From positions 28,929 through 62,355 of the forward strand of contig NW_005434482.1 in the NCBI RefSeq assembly GCF_000315625.1: 33,427 nucleotides of DNA, written 5' to 3'. The notes beneath the pieces are model-generated. The model saw only the letters and a list, made by a program, of their open reading frames with translations. It searched no databases and was not told the origin of the DNA. Shown piece after piece: positions 31,579-33,427 of this stretch. Each line of letters begins with the position of its first letter. Positions within the stretch are counted from its first letter, which is position 1. Made by a program: the position numbers and the translations under genes. This DNA is from Guillardia theta CCMP2712. Lineage: Eukaryota > Cryptophyceae > Pyrenomonadales > Geminigeraceae.

Positions 31579-32364
31579 ATGCTGTCACTTATCCAATCCC
31601 TCTCGTCCCTTCCAGCACATCTTCTCTTCCTTATGATTCTATCTGCTTCTTGTCTCGTGCTTCTCTCCGTCATGCTCCTCCTCTTGCTCTCTCGATGTTC
31701 TGAAATCCGAGTTCTTGAAACCAAGGAAAAGGAGCTCGAGAAGCATTTCAATTTTGTGGATAACCTGTGCTCACAAGTGAATGAGCAAGATCTCCAAGCG
31801 ATGAAACTATTAGTGGATGATCTCTGCAAACAGACAACGACTGATGCCATCCAATGCGCCATCGCACGATTGGAGAGCTGCTGCTCGTCCGAAGGGTCGC
31901 ACAATCTACGTAGGTGTTACTCGACGCCTTGGCCAAAGGAGCAATTCCTGTCGTCAAACTGCAGAGTGCAGACAAATGCATGCTCTGCATTGCAGCAAAC
32001 AGACATGCACACTCGATCTATCAATGGTGAACTCAGATGCAATTCTTCGCCGACGTTCTGCGAGAGCCCGAGATCGTACGAAGGTCCAGGATGCTCACCG
32101 ATCAGCCTCTTAGACCCCACGAACACGAGAGATTACCGTCATTCTGATGTTGGCTGTGGATATTATGCCTATGAGATGGAGAGCAAGAGTGGCTGCGGAC
32201 GGGTGAGCATCAAGAGGAGCAATTCATTCTCAGATGGGACGCAACGAATGAGGGGCCCTTCGGGTCGCAGAGGATCAAAGTTTTCTAGCGGATCCAAGTT
32301 CTACGCTCGAATCATTGCTAACAGGGCGGCGTTTGATCACAAATGCAACTCTTTTTATTTGTGA
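31579..32364 (+). CDS. hypothetical membrane-anchored protein (261 aa)
   Basis: A single-exon frame with an ATG at 31579. Residues 12-38 are a strongly hydrophobic Leu-rich segment (signal anchor or single transmembrane helix) followed by a short helical, charged stretch (ETKEKELEKHF). Residues 60-105 are helical with several Cys. The remainder is Ser/Cys-rich and low in structure, ending in a basic Gly/Ser region (SGRRGSKFSSGSKFYAR). No family is recognised. Topology is probably a short N-terminus with the bulk on one side of a membrane. Codon-like composition and the uninterrupted length support coding. Confidence 0.6.
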   Translation: MLSLIQSLSSLPAHLLFLMILSASCLVLLSVMLLLLLSRCSEIRVLETKEKELEKHFNFVDNLCSQVNEQDLQAMKLLVDDLCKQTTTDAIQCAIARLESCCSSEGSHNLRRCYSTPWPKEQFLSSNCRVQTNACSALQQTDMHTRSINGELRCNSSPTFCESPRSYEGPGCSPISLLDPTNTRDYRHSDVGCGYYAYEMESKSGCGRVSIKRSNSFSDGTQRMRGPSGRRGSKFSSGSKFYARIIANRAAFDHKCNSFYL

Positions 32365-33055
32365 ATTACTGTACATCTTGCATGTGAATATTTTGTCTGG
32401 CTGCCGTTCTGTAATGAAACTTGAAAAAAGCAAGCATAGACATCAGCCACATGAGTAGGCTCATTTGACTGAGCGATTCCTGCTGCAGACATGATCGAAC
32501 TTGAATGCAGGAATACTGTCACTCGCGTCAGTAACACCATTGACCGTACATTCCTGATCGGAACTGTGACTGAGCCAAGTCAGGCCCAACCCTCACTCAG
32601 TCACTGCCGGCCCTCAACTTCTCTCATGAGTACTACGGTAGTACCCTACCCTCCAATGCTCTGAGAATCTATTGACTTAATAACGGGTTTGTAAAAGTCA
32701 ACTTCGAGGGAACCAGACAACTTTGCTCACCCACCCCCGATATCTCAGCGTATGACCCACCCATTTGTAGTCTCTGAGCACCCCACTTCGCCTCACCACC
32801 CTACACTTTCTCCAGTCTAACCCCCCAAAGTTTCTGAAAACGTGGCCCTGCAAGTGCACCCGGCGTCTGCACGCACCTCTCCCCTCTCCTCACGCAGATT
32901 TACCCTCTCCTCACTCGCTCTCTCTCAACCACCCTTTTGCTCTGTCTGTCTATCTCTCTGTCTCACTGTCTCTGTCTCTTCTGTCTCTCTGTCTCTCTGT
33001 CCCTTCTGTCTCCCCCCCCCCCCCCTAGGGGGGGGGTGAAGAATTTGAACAAGCT
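32365..33055. other. intergenic region, no gene seen
   Basis: Contains a weak island-like block (32540-32660) with GACTGAGC, CTCAGTCAC and GTACTACGGTAGTACC words, a pyrimidine-rich TCTGTCTC repeat (32935-33005) and a poly-C/poly-G hairpin (33013-33037) that may be a sequencing artefact. Confidence 0.5.
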
Positions 33056-33390
33056 CTAGCAAGGCTCCGTCGTGGAGACTGTGCGGGTTCCCTTGACGAT
33101 CTTGCTTGAGCTGCTTCTACTTCTTGATCTTGAGGTGACATTCTTGCCGCTTTCCCATGCGATCTCAGTTCCGTCAACCTTCTCACGGAGAGGAGTCGGC
33201 TGACGAGTCGGCAAAGAATTAGGTCTTTGTAAGGACTTCGGTGGTGAAAACTCGTCTTGTGGAAGGAGAACTTGAGGTAAAAACCGATTTCTACTCCTCA
33301 CGGAGAGTCTGCGCATGATATCAGAAAGAACTTGAAAACACTTCGACCTGTCGGGAAGTTGCTTCCGATGATTGCACAGTCTTCATAGCC
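33056..33390 (-). CDS. possible partial gene, Arg/Ser-rich C-terminus
   Basis: A minus-strand frame is open from about 33382 to the stop at 33056, with the first ATG at 33316. It encodes a basic Ser/Arg/Pro-rich sequence ending SRSRSRSSSSK then VSTTEPC. No domain is recognised. It could be the last exon of a gene lying mainly beyond the window, or chance. Confidence 0.3.
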
Positions 33391-33427
33391 TCCATCAGAA
33401 ACAGGAATTCAGTGCAATCGACTTCTT

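Noticed and set aside
32935-33037. Possible CRISPR-like or satellite repeat
   Set aside because: Only a TCTGTCTC simple repeat ending in homopolymers; no spacer/repeat structure, and the genome is eukaryotic.

Overview
This is nuclear DNA of a eukaryote, most likely a photosynthetic protist. The evidence is the many spliceosomal introns (about 46-180 nt in the duplicated genes, GT-AG plus one GC-AG), single-gene transcription units on both strands, mixed base composition with abundant simple repeats, and plant/algal-type SHAQKYF MYB proteins. The style and the MYB variant remind me of cryptophytes such as Guillardia, but that is an inference. No database search was possible and every exon model was spliced by eye.

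Layout. 305-2270 (-) is a multi-exon helical/charged protein gene. 2271-4325 is intergenic with a small GC-rich island. 4326-4988 (+) is the first SHAQKYF MYB gene. 5882-8727 and 12857-15697 are the two arms of a large inverted duplication. Each arm holds one 14-exon gene for a predicted secreted, Met/Cys-rich protein (615 and 610 aa). The two genes are transcribed away from each other, and the 4.1 kb spacer between them carries microsatellites and two GC-rich islands. 16330-16932 (-) is a second SHAQKYF gene and 18782-19686 (-) a third, with one intron. A third GC-rich island lies between them.

19687-21910 has no convincing gene and contains the assembly gap (20955-21054), bordered by poly-G. 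21911-24159 (+) is a NicO-type nickel/cobalt transporter-like membrane protein in about 11 exons. 24895-27615 (+) is an intron-less 906-aa coiled-coil protein. 27745-30206 (-) is a four-exon alpha/beta-hydrolase lipase of the staphylococcal/Geobacillus type with its catalytic and metal-site residues in place. 30500-30880 is another GC-rich island. 31579-32364 (+) is a 261-aa protein with an N-terminal membrane anchor. A possible partial gene runs on the minus strand at the right edge.

The most notable feature is the near-mirror arrangement MYB(+) / secreted gene(-) / spacer / secreted gene(+) / MYB(-). It suggests an inverted duplication of a segment that may have included a transcription-factor gene and an undescribed secreted protein family. 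The GC-rich islands, built from a shared vocabulary of short palindromes, form a second unexplained layer.
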